This document shows, piece after piece, positions 11,348 through 23,898 of a DNA stretch of 64,000 bases. The DNA is taken from NCBI GenBank assembly GCA_001557505.1, contig LSAX01000006.1, positions 744,001 through 808,000 of the forward strand, given 5' to 3'. The stretch comes from Reticulascus tulasneorum (Eukaryota; Ascomycota; Sordariomycetes; Glomerellales; Reticulascaceae). Position numbers and translations under genes: made by a program. The notes beneath the pieces were generated by a model. The model worked only from the letters and a program-made list of their open reading frames with translations, was not told where the DNA came from and did no database searches. The stretch's first letter is position 1; every line of letters begins with the position of its first letter.

Positions 11348-12561
11348 GGCGGCAGCCCAACATCAGTCCAGAGGAAAGCAGCCATTCTAGAAGCCAAGGA
11401 CGTGGGCGAGCTCTGTTGATAAGGGGCGCCTGCTGACCTGCTCAGCTTCCGTTCGCGTATGAAGGCGTCGATGTGCATGGATGTGTGGCTTGTGGCGTCC
11501 TGTAGGTTGGCTGCTAAAGCGTTGCTTTGAGCTAGACCAGCCTGTAGACTGGAGGCTAACCTGACCCATGGTGGCAGATACGCGAGCACTATGAATGTGG
11601 CGGTCCAAAATTTGCAGCAGGCAATAGCCAAGTATTCCAGTACAAATTACAGCTCGTACCATGACCCTTTGAGATATTTTTAATCTTCAATTGAATGCGT
11701 ACCTCTATCACTACGTAGTAAACTACCTTTTGAGTTAGGTTTCGACAAATCTTCAAGCCCAACTTTTAGCAGTCCGCAGCTGAGCCTCTGCGTCGAATGG
11801 CTAGCGGCTTGGCGTTTTTGGGCTGATACCAGCAATCGGATTGGCCTTACTCAATTGAGGTATAATTTCTGACTGCCGAGAAATCTTGATGGGACAGCAG
11901 CATACCTCTTTTGGACTAGGGGAATGAGTGGCGCAGATTTTCTTCCAACCATCAAACCAAAACCAAGGATCTCGTCCTGGTCTTTTCGAAGGTTGGCGCT
12001 TCTCCTAAATTTGTTGCTAACGCTTTACGCTTGTTTCTCAAGCCCGTACGTTCAGCGGCCTCTATTATACGACATGGTGTATAGATATCTCTGGGCTTTG
12101 ACTCCTGCTCAGAGAAAAGCACTGGCACAGAGATCGCCGCTGTGCGTGCCACCCATAATCAAACTGACTGGCGCAGCGCCATTGGTTAATATTCCCCGAT
12201 AACTTTCGGGCCACTCTGACACTTCAAATTACACCGGCTTATGAACACTCCCCTTAATAATGGCGCTATGTCGGTCTGCGACACGGGACTCTCAACCTGG
12301 GTAAACTTTACGAGCAGCTTGTACTACGTAGTATGGAGTGCCCACAGGAAGGCTATGGTGACAAAGCACTATGTGGTTAGCACCGGCTTTTTCAAAGGGC
12401 TCGAAGACGAGACAGCTCTCCCTATGCAAGACTGGGCTGTCGTTACCAGTGGACTGCGTGTTGCATGCAAAGACGAGTCTGCGGGAGAGCAGCTGCTTTT
12501 GTAACGCGCAGCCATGGGTGCTGAGGATGTTGCCACTCATTGCATGGTTTCTGATGTCCTT
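11348..12561. other. Intergenic
   Basis: Promoter side of the surface-protein gene, then sequence with only short frames (such as 11924-12202 and 12241-12504, plus strand) that have no recognisable domain or splice partners. No gene is supported. Confidence 0.35.
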
Positions 12562-13188
12562 TCAATAGACCGAGGCAGGTACAGCCACCTGGTCTATCTG
12601 GTCGAGCGGGTAAGATTTGCCGCGTAAGGACATGAGTCGGAGGAGAAGCAGCTCTGAGAAGCAGCTACGGACTGGGTTGCAGTAATGGGCCAACTGGTTA
12701 TCTCTTGGTAGATCTAGTCCAATCTGTGCTGTTTCAATCTGCTGCTGCGCTTCGTCATTTGAATGATCAACCTTCGAATCCCAGATGATGATTGTCAGTT
12801 CAATGGTAACATAGCGTATCGATCCAAGCACTTGTGGTCCAAGCGCCTGTACCATACTTTTAGCATCTGCACAAGTTTCTGGAAATGGGTTGGATAAGAA
12901 CTCCTTGTTAAACTTCGCGAAGGTGTCCTTTGTTGCGGGCAGCGGTGGCGATAGGCCTTGACAGGGACCAAGAGCAGCATATCCCATTGTGACCATCGTA
13001 GCGTTCGTATAACTAGTTGTGGTTTGTGTCGAGGGGATAGTCACAAGGCCGTAGAGGGGTGGACGGTAAGGGTTGGCATCTACGGTGCGCAATATGGGAC
13101 ATGCACCTGGTATACACGACTGGATGCGTGATCTTTTGACTGACGGTCGTCGTAGGGTTCTTCCATGTCGGCTATGATGCAGGAGCAT
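12562..13188 (-). other. Unassigned open frame, possible gene or remnant
   Basis: A 208-codon frame on the minus strand contains several paired-looking cysteines (CIPGAC, GPCQG, ETC, CNPVRSC) and sequons, so it could be the extracellular part of an uncharacterised protein. It has no signal peptide or membrane helix. Nothing matching was found just upstream, so it may be an internal exon or a decayed gene. Function unknown. Confidence 0.25.
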
Positions 13189-13884
13189 CTACTCAAAGGC
13201 AATGTGAGAATTCGCTTGGGAACTCCGGATGCTATCAATTGGGATCCCATGCATGCGTTTCACCGGTGCGGAAAAAATGACTCCGTGGAACTTATTGTCT
13301 GCCTAGGAAGCCATGCCTTGCCTGATATTATCGGTGACCGGTGTGTGGAATGATGGAGCCCGGAGTGTCTGTCGGCCATTTGATCGACTTCTGAGCAGAA
13401 CGGACAAGGATCGACCGCTACCCGTCTTCATCTTGAAACTTGATCTTGAAGTGTAGTATCGAGTAGCATTGGGGGGGTAACGTAGACGGAGAACGTAGGC
13501 GTCGCAAGTATTGGTGGGTGGACTGCGGACTCATAGGACTGGACAACGACATACTTAGTTGTCGAGACTAGGAACTGGAGTAAGGTTGCATTAGCAAACA
13601 ATTAAAACTCGACTACGGACTACTGTGCGTGTCAGTCTTTAGTCTTTGTGCTTGATAAGTGGGTCGGAGGTCTCCGAAGAGGAGATTGCTCCGGACGCGG
13701 GTCCGTAATTGCGTGCTCACACGTGACCACTTCTAATCAAGGCATACATCCCGCAATCGAAGCTCAAACTGCGCAAGATGAGCAGAAATAATTTGAATAC
13801 TAATCTTTTGTCTGACTTGATTTCTGTTTGTTTTTTTGAGACTTTTCTTCTTTCTGACCTTGCAGCCAGCATATTGGAATCACC
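13189..13884. other. Intergenic, promoter of sulfide:quinone oxidoreductase
   Basis: No gene was seen. The last 80 bases are T/C-rich, including a T run near 13830, as in many fungal leaders. Confidence 0.4.
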
Positions 13885-15636
13885 ATGGCAGCCGTTGGAA
13901 GGGTGTCTCCAGTCTCTGGGGTCTCTCTCCTCAGAGCCGTCTGGCAGAATCCTCCCTTGGCAGCGAGAAGAAGTTTCGCTACATCGTCCCCAGCCACGGC
14001 GCATCACAGCATCGTCATCATTGGCGGCGGAACTGCCGGTGTGACCGTTGCTGCCCAGCTGATGCGTGCAAAGCAGCTGGAGAAGCCTGATATTGCAATT
14101 CTAGACCCCGCATCAACACATCACTACCAGGTGAGAGTTATAGACTCTGAAAACCATGGCTGTTAACTTACACCTGTGTATAGCCCGGGTGGACGCTAGT
14201 TGGCGCAGGGCTCAAGCCTCTCTCTTCTATGCAAAAGCCATTATCTTCAGTCATTCCGCCTGGTGTAAAGCACCACGCCGTCAACGTGTCTGCTTTTGAC
14301 CCGGCAAACAACGTAGTGAAGACTAGCGAAGGCATTGATGTTTCTTACGACTACCTGATTGTTGCCCCTGGCCTAGAGACCAATTTCTCTGCTGTTTCCG
14401 GTCTATCCGAAGCCCTCCAGGACCCGGAGAGTCTAGTTTCATCCATCTACTCGAGTCAAACAGTCGAACAGGTATGGAAGAACATTCAATCGTTCAAGCG
14501 GGGGAATGCCATCTTCACCCAGCCAGCCGGTATCATCAAGTGTGCTGGTGCACCGCAGAAGGTCCTTTGGATGGCTCTGTCGCAATGGTCCCGGGACAAT
14601 GTTCGAGGCGGAGTTGATGCAACTTTCGCCACTGGCGCACCCAGTAAGACCAGCCTCCCCCCTAAACAATGTGCCATTCATGGCCTCTTTATTGAATGAT
14701 TTGTAATTGACGCATTATATAGCAATGTTTGCGGTGCCCAAGTATTCGCAGGCACTCGATACGCTCCGCCAGCAACGCAATGTCGAAGGTTTATTCCAGC
14801 ACAACCTTGTCAAGGTTGACTCGAAAGGCAAGATCGCAACTTTCAAGAATCTGGCCGAAGACGGCAAGGAAGTACAGAAGAAGTACGACTTCCTGCATGT
14901 CGTACCACCTCAGAAACCTTGGGATTGGGTTGCAAAGTCGCCTCTAGGTAAGTTGATTACTACCAACAGTTTGCCACCAACTCGTATCAATTGTATTCGG
15001 AGGGTGATTCACTGGGAGATTAGAATAAGATGACTAACCAGTTTCCTTCTCGTAGCGGATGCTGCAGGTTGGGTAGACGTCCACAAGTCCACAATGCAAC
15101 ACAACAAGTAAGTCAAACCTGTTGGAAAGATCAACCGTATAGCCTACCAGGGGGTATACGGGAAGCTAGCGTTTGGCTACGATTTGTTGACACGAGAGAC
15201 TCTCAAGATTCTCGAACGTCTTCTCCCTCGGCGATGCGTCGAGCCTCCCAAACAGCAAAACAGCCGCGGCCATCACGGTACAAGCACCAGCCCTCGTCCA
15301 CAACCTGATCTCCGTCATAAATGGAAACCAACTGAAGGCCGAGTACGACGGTTATGCGAGCTGCCCACTTCTAACAGGGCACAACGAGCTCATGCTATGT
15401 GAGTTCAAGTACGGCGGCGTGCCGAAGGAAACCTTTGCAGGCGTAGTCGGCGGCCAGGAGAAACCAAGACGAGCATTTTACCATTTGAAAAAGGACTTTT
15501 TCGTAAGTACAACCAAATCCTCACATCTCAAAATCCGAGCTCACCGTTTTCTTTCAAGCCGTACATCTACTGGAGCAAATTCCTGAAAGGGACATGGTTT
15601 GGACCCAAGGCGTTCTCACAACCGAAGTATGAGTAG
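13885..15636 (+). CDS. Mitochondrial sulfide:quinone oxidoreductase
   Basis: Six exons (13885-14130, 14184-14643, 14723-14947, 15056-15107, 15208-15502, 15559-15636) give 451 residues, about the normal length. The N-terminus (MAAVGRVSPVSGVSLLRAVW onward) is basic and amphipathic, ending near RRSFATSS, as in a mitochondrial presequence. The FAD-binding motif is IVIIGGGTAGVT (glycines 47-49). The two catalytic cysteines are in the conserved contexts IIKCAGAPQK and YASCPLLTG, and NVFSLGDASSLPNSKTAAAI is the second FAD motif. The enzyme oxidises sulfide to sulfane sulfur and passes electrons to ubiquinone in the inner membrane. It is the homologue of fission-yeast Hmt2 and animal SQOR. All splice phases agree and no defect was seen. 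Confidence 0.92.
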
Positions 15637-16066
15637 CCGCAGCGTAGTGCTTTATTACATTGGCACCTTTTTGCGGTGCATTGGCGCTCTTTCTCAAAAA
15701 TAGTAGATCCGAGATCAAAATTGGTTTCGTGTGCTGGCAGATGTAGAGTGTCAAATCATTGTTGCCAGGTTGTTAAGGTGTTCAAATCGCACGCTTTTGG
15801 ACTGCACTATATAATTATGTATCTCTTAAATGCGGGAGGGTGATTTGAAGCGGGCTGTAGCCGGTACTTAGATTGGCTTTGGAGTATCCTGCAATAACAT
15901 CCCGTCTGTCATGCATAACAAGCTTTCGCTACCTAGTGGGTATTGAACCGCGCCTTCAGCCTGAAGGCTACTAGACATATAAGTTAGAACGTCGAGCTCA
16001 CCTTGAAAACTCTCGTGCATACCCATTTCGCTCGATAATCTCACAATCTGCGGTGGGAATTTGATC
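15637..16066. other. Intergenic
   Basis: 3' flank of the sulfide:quinone oxidoreductase gene and promoter of the FKBP gene. Nothing else was seen. Confidence 0.4.
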
Positions 16067-16751
16067 ATGCGAGCTCTTGTTCTGTCAGTTCTTGCAGCGA
16101 CCACCATTGGCTGTGTCGCTGCCGAGGAGCTCAAAATCGACATAACGTATGCGGTCGTGTGCGACAGGAAGACTAAAAACAATGACATCATCTCGGTCAA
16201 TTACAATGGGACATTCATTGATGGAGGATTGTTTGATTCAAGTGCGCCCTTGTTTCGTCCAGCTTCCATTTCTTCCTCTAACGATGAATACAGGTTACAG
16301 CAGTAATAGCTCGGACCCATTCAGCTTCACGCTTGGAGGAGGCGAGGTGATAAAAGGGTACGCTTAGTCAAGCGAGCCATATTTATAGATCTGACACAAT
16401 CGCAGCTGGGACCTAGGACTGTTGGATATGTGTATCGGGGACAAGAGGTATGACATCCCTATCAATTCCACACATCAGCATACTCGCAACTTGTTGTCAT
16501 TATGCAATACAGTCGGATGCTCTGGACTTGTGATGACCACGACTTTTGACTAACAACTGTTAGGACTTTGACTTTGCCCCCCGAATATGCCTATGGTAAC
16601 CGGACTGTTGGCCCTATTCCAGCAAATTCGACTCTCAGTAAGTTGTACCACTCAGACCAATAAATCGCACTAACCATCTATGCTCACAGTATTCTACACC
16701 GAACTAATGGGCATTGACGGTGTCACCCCGCCGAGCCATGATCACAGCTAA
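16067..16751 (+). CDS. FKBP-type peptidyl-prolyl isomerase, secretory pathway
   Basis: Five exons (16067-16241, 16294-16357, 16406-16447, 16564-16637, 16690-16751) give 138 residues. The signal peptide is MRALVLSVLAATTIGCVAAE. The FKBP fold follows: ISVNYNGTFIDGGLFDSS, PFSFTLGGGEVIKGWDLGLL, CIGDKRTLTLPPEYAYGNRT and a final IPANSTLIFYTELMGI. The start and the single small domain match ER FKBP2 (FKBP13) proteins, which speed proline isomerisation during folding. The C-terminus is SHDHS rather than an HDEL-type retention signal, so it may be secreted or retained by other means. All introns keep frame. Confidence 0.88.
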
Positions 16752-17834
16752 ACCCACAAAACTTGCCTTCTAAAGTGGAGATGCTAAGATGAGCCTGGAA
16801 GGCTTTCTCCCGTAGCACCGCGTGCCATATCGGGCATCCAAGAGGATCTGGCCAAAAATTCACTGGTGGCGAATTGCTTCTAAGTCAAAGGAATCCAGGG
16901 TAATCTCGGCGGCATGGATGAGAATTGTGTATCGGGACAATGCGCTGTAGGCGGTGAAGCTGACATGACCTATTTTGCGGTTGTTAGAGTACATATTTAT
17001 CAAGAGTGATGTCACTATGGCGTCGTGAAGAGCGATACAGCCGAGCCCATAGCCGAGTTTGACCCTGTACAATTCGGTCTCGGCCGAGGTATGGGACGAC
17101 ACAACTGTTAAGAATAATGCACTACGCAACTGGGCCAGTCTACTTTTCGCATTCGTGAATATTACTCAAGGAACCTCAAGACCGACCTACCCAACATTTT
17201 GTCCACTTCCGTCGTGTAGTTGCGGTGAAGCCAGACATCTAGGAACGCCCCGATATAAATTTCCGACAACGAGGAGCGGTTTGAAAGCGAGCGACGACAC
17301 ACCGCAAGTTCGGACTGTTGTCATTCAGCTAACCCAGGTGCGGAATTTGACCCACGGAAGCACATTCTGCGGACTTCGGTACATATGAACACCCGAAAGG
17401 CGAAAAACCCGAGACGCGAAGGGCGCGAAGGACTAGGGTTGCTTCCTTCGGATGGGGGAATCAGGAGGCGCCAGAAGGGTGACAGCCATGTTCGGGATGC
17501 GGTACAAATGTGGGCTGGTGTACATGTAGTTCCATGCTGGATAATCAGCGCTAGTTCTATGAGTTCTGAACTTCGGTTTGCCCGGACGTTAAGGATTCGC
17601 TAATCCTGAGCTAAGCCAAGTAACTTGGCGTTATGTATCAACGAGCCGACACATCGTAACGCCGATCCTACCGTTTAAGGCGTTTACTTTATAAGCGTGG
17701 AATCTGTCGATAGCATTTGCCTGGCTTGGTATAGTGTAACGGCTGTAAACATCGCCAGCTAGAAACACCATCCCATCAGTCATTTCGACCACAGAGGTCC
17801 AAGAGAAATATTCCCTACAAGAAACATTTCAAAG
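16752..17834. other. Intergenic
   Basis: No gene supported. Frames near 17059-17388 and 17385-17603 (plus strand) lack recognisable domains. A TTTATAAG sequence near 17689 may be the TATA element of the following oxidase gene. Confidence 0.4.
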
Positions 17835-19260
17835 ATGGCTTCAAAGGTCTGGGATAGCTTCTTCGAGAAGCACCAGTCAATCAAGCACTACACCTCCGAC
17901 TCCCCCGAGTTTGAGTCAATAAAAGCGACTTTCATCATTCAGCAGCACAAGATCCCATCCATCATTGCACGTCCTCAGACCGCCGAAGATGTTTCTGCGC
18001 TTGTTACGCACTCAATAGCCAACTCCCTGCCTTTCGTCGTCCGATCTGGTGGTCACGATCTCAACGGACGGTCCATCGTTTCCGGAATTTTGCAGATGGA
18101 CATGCGAGATATTAACTATGTAACCGTTAGCGCGAATGCGAAGACCGCTCGGGTTGGTGGCGGCATCCTCAATGAATCGTTGCTTGCCAAATTGGAAAAG
18201 CATAGCCTAATGGCCGCGACAGGAAGTATTGGCACAGTTGGCTTCGGTGGTTGGTCAACGCTAGGAGGGTATGGTCCATACTCGCCAAGCTTGGGGTTGG
18301 GAGTAGATCAAATTGTTGGGGCAACAGTCGTGAATTCAGAAGGACGCATTGTTGAAGCGAGTGAGAAGATGCTGAAAGGAATCAGAGGTGCAGGTGGTAA
18401 TTTCGGTGTTGTGGTTGAGTTTCTCATCAAAGTCTATCCATCTCACGATGTACGTGTTTCTTTGAAGGCTATGTTCAGGTACAAGATGCTGATATAAACA
18501 GATACAAGCCGGTATGATTCTCTTCGACTCGTCATCCCTGGAGGGTACTATTCGGACTTACTTTGCGAATCTTAACGACCTCTTGGCCGCTTCAACTCTC
18601 CCTACGAAATTGTACTTCCAGACAATGATCTTCACCATTCCGAACATGGGAAAGACAATAGGGGTCGGTTTCGTGTGGAATGGTCCGCTAGACGACAACG
18701 CCAGGGAATGGCAAGAACAGATATCATCTCTCGCACCAGTCATGGCAAACATGGTCAAGACTACCACGCCCTTGGCATATATCACCGAAGTCACCAAGGT
18801 AGTTCCGCCTCACGCCTACAATGGGAAATCACAAACTGCCAGCCTCCGAGGGCTCGCACTCTCGCAACCTGCCATCGACGTGCTTGTCAAGCATGTTGAT
18901 CTACAACCAGGCAAGGGCGCGATGATCAATATACATTCCCTACATGGAGTTCCGACCAAAGCCCCATTTCCGGAAAGCGTGTTTCGCAATCGGGAGACCC
19001 ACCTGATGATGGAGATTGTGGGCACAGGGCCCACGCCAGAGGTTGGTACAGCGGGGCTGGTCTGGGCAGATGGATTCTCAGCTGAGATAAACGGCGTTGA
19101 GGAGGCGATGGAACCACGTTATTTTTCACTTACACCAGCTGATGAAGTTGATTTGGGGAAAACTTATGGGGAGCACTTGGAGGCAGTTGCCAAGTTGAAA
19201 GAGGAGTTCGATCCGAAGAACGTATTCAAATACGCTTTGCCTCAGCTTCGGCAGGTCTGA
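17835..19260 (+). CDS. FAD-linked oxidase (berberine bridge enzyme-like), cytosolic
   Basis: Exons 17835-18449 and 18502-19260 give 457 residues. There is no signal peptide (MASKVWDSFFEK). The PCMH-type FAD domain covers about 35-205, with RPQTAEDVSALV, the RSGGHDLNGRS motif whose His should carry the 8-alpha-histidyl FAD bond, and RGAGGNFGVVVEF. At the position where bicovalent enzymes have Cys the sequence reads IGTVGFGGW, so FAD is probably linked by His only. The C-terminal BBE-type segment is FDPKNVFKYALPQL. Such enzymes oxidise alcohols, sugars or secondary metabolites with O2. The substrate is unknown. Confidence 0.82.
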
Positions 19261-20774
19261 GCCGACCACTTGCACGGTTCGTCGATGGCAGCAGAGGAAA
19301 TTCCGCACTCCTCTTGATGAAATTGGGCGAAGACGGGAATATATTTATAAGCACAAAGCCTGATCCAAAGACTCTGGCCAGTCTGTCCCTTATAAACTGG
19401 GTTTCCCTGGGTGGAATCGCTCCATGACTTGTCACCACACAAAGGCTTAATAGGGAATACAAAGTTTTATACCTAGTCACGTCAATATCTGGAGCCCCAG
19501 CTGTAGTGGCGATCCGAACCATTCAGTTTGAGGATCTCCTTAAATTAGGGAATCAGAAAAATCACCCCGGGGGGATAAGACATCGGGAATCCTGCGCTAC
19601 TGCACTTAGAATCAGCCACTTGGAACTGACCCACAAGCATGGAAAGATGGACCACTGCCGAGTATGGTGATGTTTACACGGGAGCGGCTACGTGAAATCA
19701 TGGCGGGAAAGGCGCGTAAAGAGGGGCTTCGGACCAGAGATTAAAGCGACTTTTGCATCCCGGGCCTATGCATCGCTCCGCCAATGACGGATTGCGGAGT
19801 AATAAAAACGACATCCCGAGAGCGATACACAAATTACAAGGACAAGACTGGCAGCCCAATCTGCTACCCAGTGGAGGCCCCACGCAAAACTGATCTACGT
19901 AGGCCCTATCGGCGGGACCTAGCGGCCATGCCGGTTGAATCGGGTCTGCTGGGTATGCCCTTACCTGATCGCTGAGGAGGTCTCCGAGGGTAGTGTCCGT
20001 ACGATTGTACTGACATGTGGCTGATCGGCGCTTTAGCTTCTCGCTGCTAGTGTCAAAGCTGCGGCTGCACTCTCTAGCCTCGCGGGTTAAATGGCCGTAG
20101 GCGCTCCACTCATAGGTACGTTGTGGTGTTGTTGCTGTCAAAGTGCGTACAGGTGGCAACAGGTGACACGGGAGTAACTTGGATTGGAGGAGGCATCAGT
20201 CAGCGTATTGATAAGAACAGACATGAGGAGACTATGTATTACACCATTAAGACCCGGTGAATGCTGTAGAACCTCTAACCAAGAGCCTACTAACCGGTAC
20301 ACCTCGGACGATCCGCCGCAGGTCGCTTTATCAGGGGTTGCCTCTGCAAGCAGCAACTGCCTCGCGGGCCTGATGTCACGCTGGAATTGAAGTACCGTCG
20401 GTCGCAACCACGTGTTGTCTCGCAAGGCCGTATCACAGGAATAATTCGGCAAGTGGTTATCTCTCTTGTAGTTTCGATGCCGTTCGGGATTAAGTTGTGG
20501 TGGCCGATGGTGGTTCAAGTCGCACGAGATTCGTGGATTCTACGCACAGTCAGCGCTCCCGCCTAAATCTCCTAATATATAAGCGTGTGGGTCGAGATTA
20601 AACAGATTATCAAGAGTAGCACCCGACGGCATATAGAAGGGTTTTACTATGGGAAGTGGCGACGGGACCGTATTATAGAGGAGCCATGATCCAGGTTATG
20701 GCAGATAACATCCTTTCTTTTCCATTCCAACTTCGATTCGCACCGACACCGACATCACCATTCATTTCGTCAAG
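19261..20774. other. Intergenic, 1.5 kb
   Basis: No gene supported. A 153-codon minus frame at 19698-20159 has arginine- and proline-rich, unconserved-looking composition. The right end is the promoter of the DUF1996 gene. Confidence 0.4.
20576..20583 (+). promoter_or_regulatory. Probable TATA element (TATATAAG)
   Basis: TATATAAG lies about 190 bases before the DUF1996 start codon. Function is inferred from sequence and position only. Confidence 0.35.
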
Positions 20775-22073
20775 ATGCAGTGGAAGGCTCTCGCACTGGC
20801 GCTTCTCGCGGAGCGCGGCTCTGGCCAAGCCCTTTCGCCGATGATGCGCTTTAGTTGCTCGCAGCTCGTCGTCGACCGCATCGACCCGCTGGTCAACCCC
20901 GGCGTGGTGCCGTCGCCGCATCTCCACCAGATTGTGGGGGGCAACTCCTTTAACGCGTCTATGGACCACGATCTCCCTACAGTGTCTACGTGCACTAGTT
21001 GCACATTCTCCGAGGACTTTTCTAACTACTGGACCGCGGTTTTATATTTCCGAGCTCGCAACGGAACATACCGGCGTGTACCGCAGATCGTGAGCGAGGG
21101 TCTTCAGGGCATCGGCGGTATCACAGTCTACTATATCCCGTCGACTAATAATAAAACAACGGTCACCGCCTTCAAACCCGGCTTCCGCATGCTTGTCGGA
21201 GACGCCACGCGCGACTCGTCAGGCCCGGAGCGCAAGGTATGCCACCGATGCATGCCTGCGTCTGGAGACAATAGAAATATCAACTGCGGGGCCCCGGACG
21301 CCCAGACGCTCCCCGATAGCTTTTGTGTTGGCGGCATACGCTCGATCATTACGTTTCCTACATGTTGGGACGGTAAGAACACGGACAGCGCGGACCACAA
21401 AAGCCACGTTGCATACGCGACGGGCTCGGGATCCTACGACGTCGGCCCGACCGGTAGCTGCCCAGCAAGCCATCCAGTGGTTATACCCCAAGTGATGTAC
21501 GAGGTCGTGTGGGATGTACGTGTTGTAATTTCATCTTCCGGCGTCTTCCCACGAGTCGTGGGCTCGACTTGCATATCTCAGCTTGTGCTACGACGGCCTA
21601 TTCTGGTGCTCGAGGCACAACTCAATTCGCTACATTAGTAGTTATTCGCTAACTCTGTATACACCAGACTCGACCCTTCAATGACAAAGAGTTATGGCCT
21701 GAGGATGGCTCGCAGCCTTTTGTCTGGAGCACGGGCGACAAGTAAGTTTTTACCAGGCAGCGCAACTCGCAGTCGGACGGTAACCCTAACATCAATGTTC
21801 AGGCATGGATACTCGCAGCACGGAGACTATGTCTTCGGTTGGAAAGGCGACTCTCTCCAACGCGCTATGGACGCCCGCTGCAACGGCGACGTCTGCAAGG
21901 TTCTGGAGACTCAGTCCGCGGAGGATTCGATAAAATGTACCACGGCGCGGGTTGTCGAAGAGGATATTGACGGATGTGAGTTACCCCTGACCGTCTTGAA
22001 GAGCTCACGAGATCATTTTGCTGACCACCTCACAGGGCTGACTACTCTTCCGGGTGATCGTGTAGTATTCTAG
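20775..22073 (+). CDS. Secreted DUF1996 protein
   Basis: Four exons (20775-21515, 21668-21741, 21803-21975, 22036-22073) give 341 residues. The signal peptide is MQWKALALALLAERGSGQA. The mature protein opens with the DUF1996 signature: MRFSCSQLVVDRIDPLVNPG, then HLHQIVGGNSFN. Later come TFPTCWDGKNTDSADHKSHV, YEVVWDTRPFND across the first splice, and GYSQHGDYVFGW across the second. DUF1996 proteins are abundant in fungal secretomes and sometimes carry a C-terminal WSC domain; none is present here. Biochemical activity is unknown. All four splice phases agree. Confidence 0.87.
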
Positions 22074-23898
22074 ATTAGTTTCTGTAAGAAGGTCTTAAGC
22101 AATATAGTGAGTATTCATGACCGCACAATGCGAAAGTGGCCCAGCGGAGGAGGCTCATGCTCAGGACTTCGCAAGCGGATAGCCTCGTTGCAAAAGCTCT
22201 GCCTACCCGCATCCATCAGTGTCAAGTTCTTGTCCGTACCCATCCTCTGATGAATTTCAGGTGATTTCTCCCTAAATTGAACAATTATTCTGGTTTATTA
22301 TGTTACTTACCACTATCATTATTCGTGTAGGTTGTCCGGGAACGGGGTGGATGAGTGGGGGATGAACGGTGCTCGTGATATTGCCGAAGGATCTGCTTAC
22401 TGATATAGGCAGCGGTATCTGGCTAGCATGACCCCGTAAGCAGGCGCTCATCCAAAGTCCCACGGCTTCCAGCGGGCCAAGATTTGTTCAGCTGATTGAG
22501 GAGTTCCGAGTCGAAACCCAGAATCCAGAATCAAAGGTCGCGCCAGGATTTTGAAGTTAGTCAGACTCACCTCGTCCGACGCACTCTACCACTTTCTGGC
22601 GCTTGGGTCTTATACTTTCTGGCGCGCAATACTCGGCAAGATAAAAATTCATCTTGGTGAGCTATCTGAGATAGGTGTAGTCTTTCCAGGTAGATTAGCC
22701 AAGTGAATATACGTTCTGTTGTTACATTATTGACCAACCTCTGACCACTTCAGAAACTCCTGCGTATAGGTCACTAAGTTGTGCAATCCCGATCAAGACA
22801 CACACACATTCAAATGCTGACAGCTTCACTCCTTCACAAAATCCTACCCAAAAGTATAAGCCCCCTTTTGTCGGTAGCAATGGAATTTGCTACAGGAGTA
22901 TAGAAATATGACCATATTCCGTATCATCAGTCAGATTTTCCCCAATGCCTCGTGCTCCCAACTGCATCACCATACTGTGGCGGTAACTGGGTCGGATGCT
23001 TCCCCGTGAGAAAATGGTCACCTTGAAACTTCCTTCGGACAAGGCAAGGCCATTCAAGTCGGTGGCGTAAGGCTCAACCCCTGCAGAGACTGGCAGGGGT
23101 TGCTTCACTGGCTTCAAAGCCCCCTACCATTTCTTCGTTGCTTGAATTAATGCGAGGATGTCGCACGGCTTGCATTGCTTCCAGTTCCCCGGATTGCCGC
23201 CAGGGTCGGCTACTGGGCGATTTTTGAGGCTCTGAGGCACAGGTAGCCCAAACCCCGGTAGTGCATTCCCCTGGATCGGAAGCCAGGACGAAGGATGTTC
23301 ATCCCACCTCCCGGGTCATAAATAACTCATAAATGCATGATTTACGGCGTCCGCATTACATGCTATAACCTATTCTGGCATTTGGCGATGAGGCTGACAT
23401 TCGGAGAATGCCACAAAGTTGAGCAGAGACACTCATGGACGAGTACGGCTCTAAGCTTGTCCCCGCCTGGGAAGCTATCCCTTGTCCCGAGAGCACACAC
23501 CAAGAAGGAGTCTCACACACATCACACGCATGCTCTAGTGACGGATTCTTCGGTGATAAGCCTGAGATGGCCCCTGTCCCCGCGGATGGTACACGACGTA
23601 ATATACTGCCACCCGAGGCACACTCGGGTGGTAATGATGTGTATCGGGTTCTAAAGCAGTTGGAAGCCCGATGGAGGCATGCCGACTTCCGAGTGCGCTT
23701 TATGGCATTATGATAACCAACTTCTACTCTGGTGGGTATTTTATGCCGCCGCTAAGCTCCCCTCTCGATGGTCAGCCGTGGGCCATAATTAGAAGAAACG
23801 AGAAGTATAAGAACCGAGTGCGCCGCTTCTCATGATGAAGTATATCTACAGCAAGTCAAACAAGTTAGGTCAATCTGTTTTAACACGAAGAGTCCAAG
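22074..23898. other. Intergenic, 1.8 kb
   Basis: No gene supported on either strand. A TATAAG motif near 23807 may serve the next gene. Confidence 0.4.

Noticed and set aside
19698..20159. 153-codon minus-strand frame
   Set aside because: Low-complexity Arg/Pro/Ser composition, no domain, no splice partners or leader.
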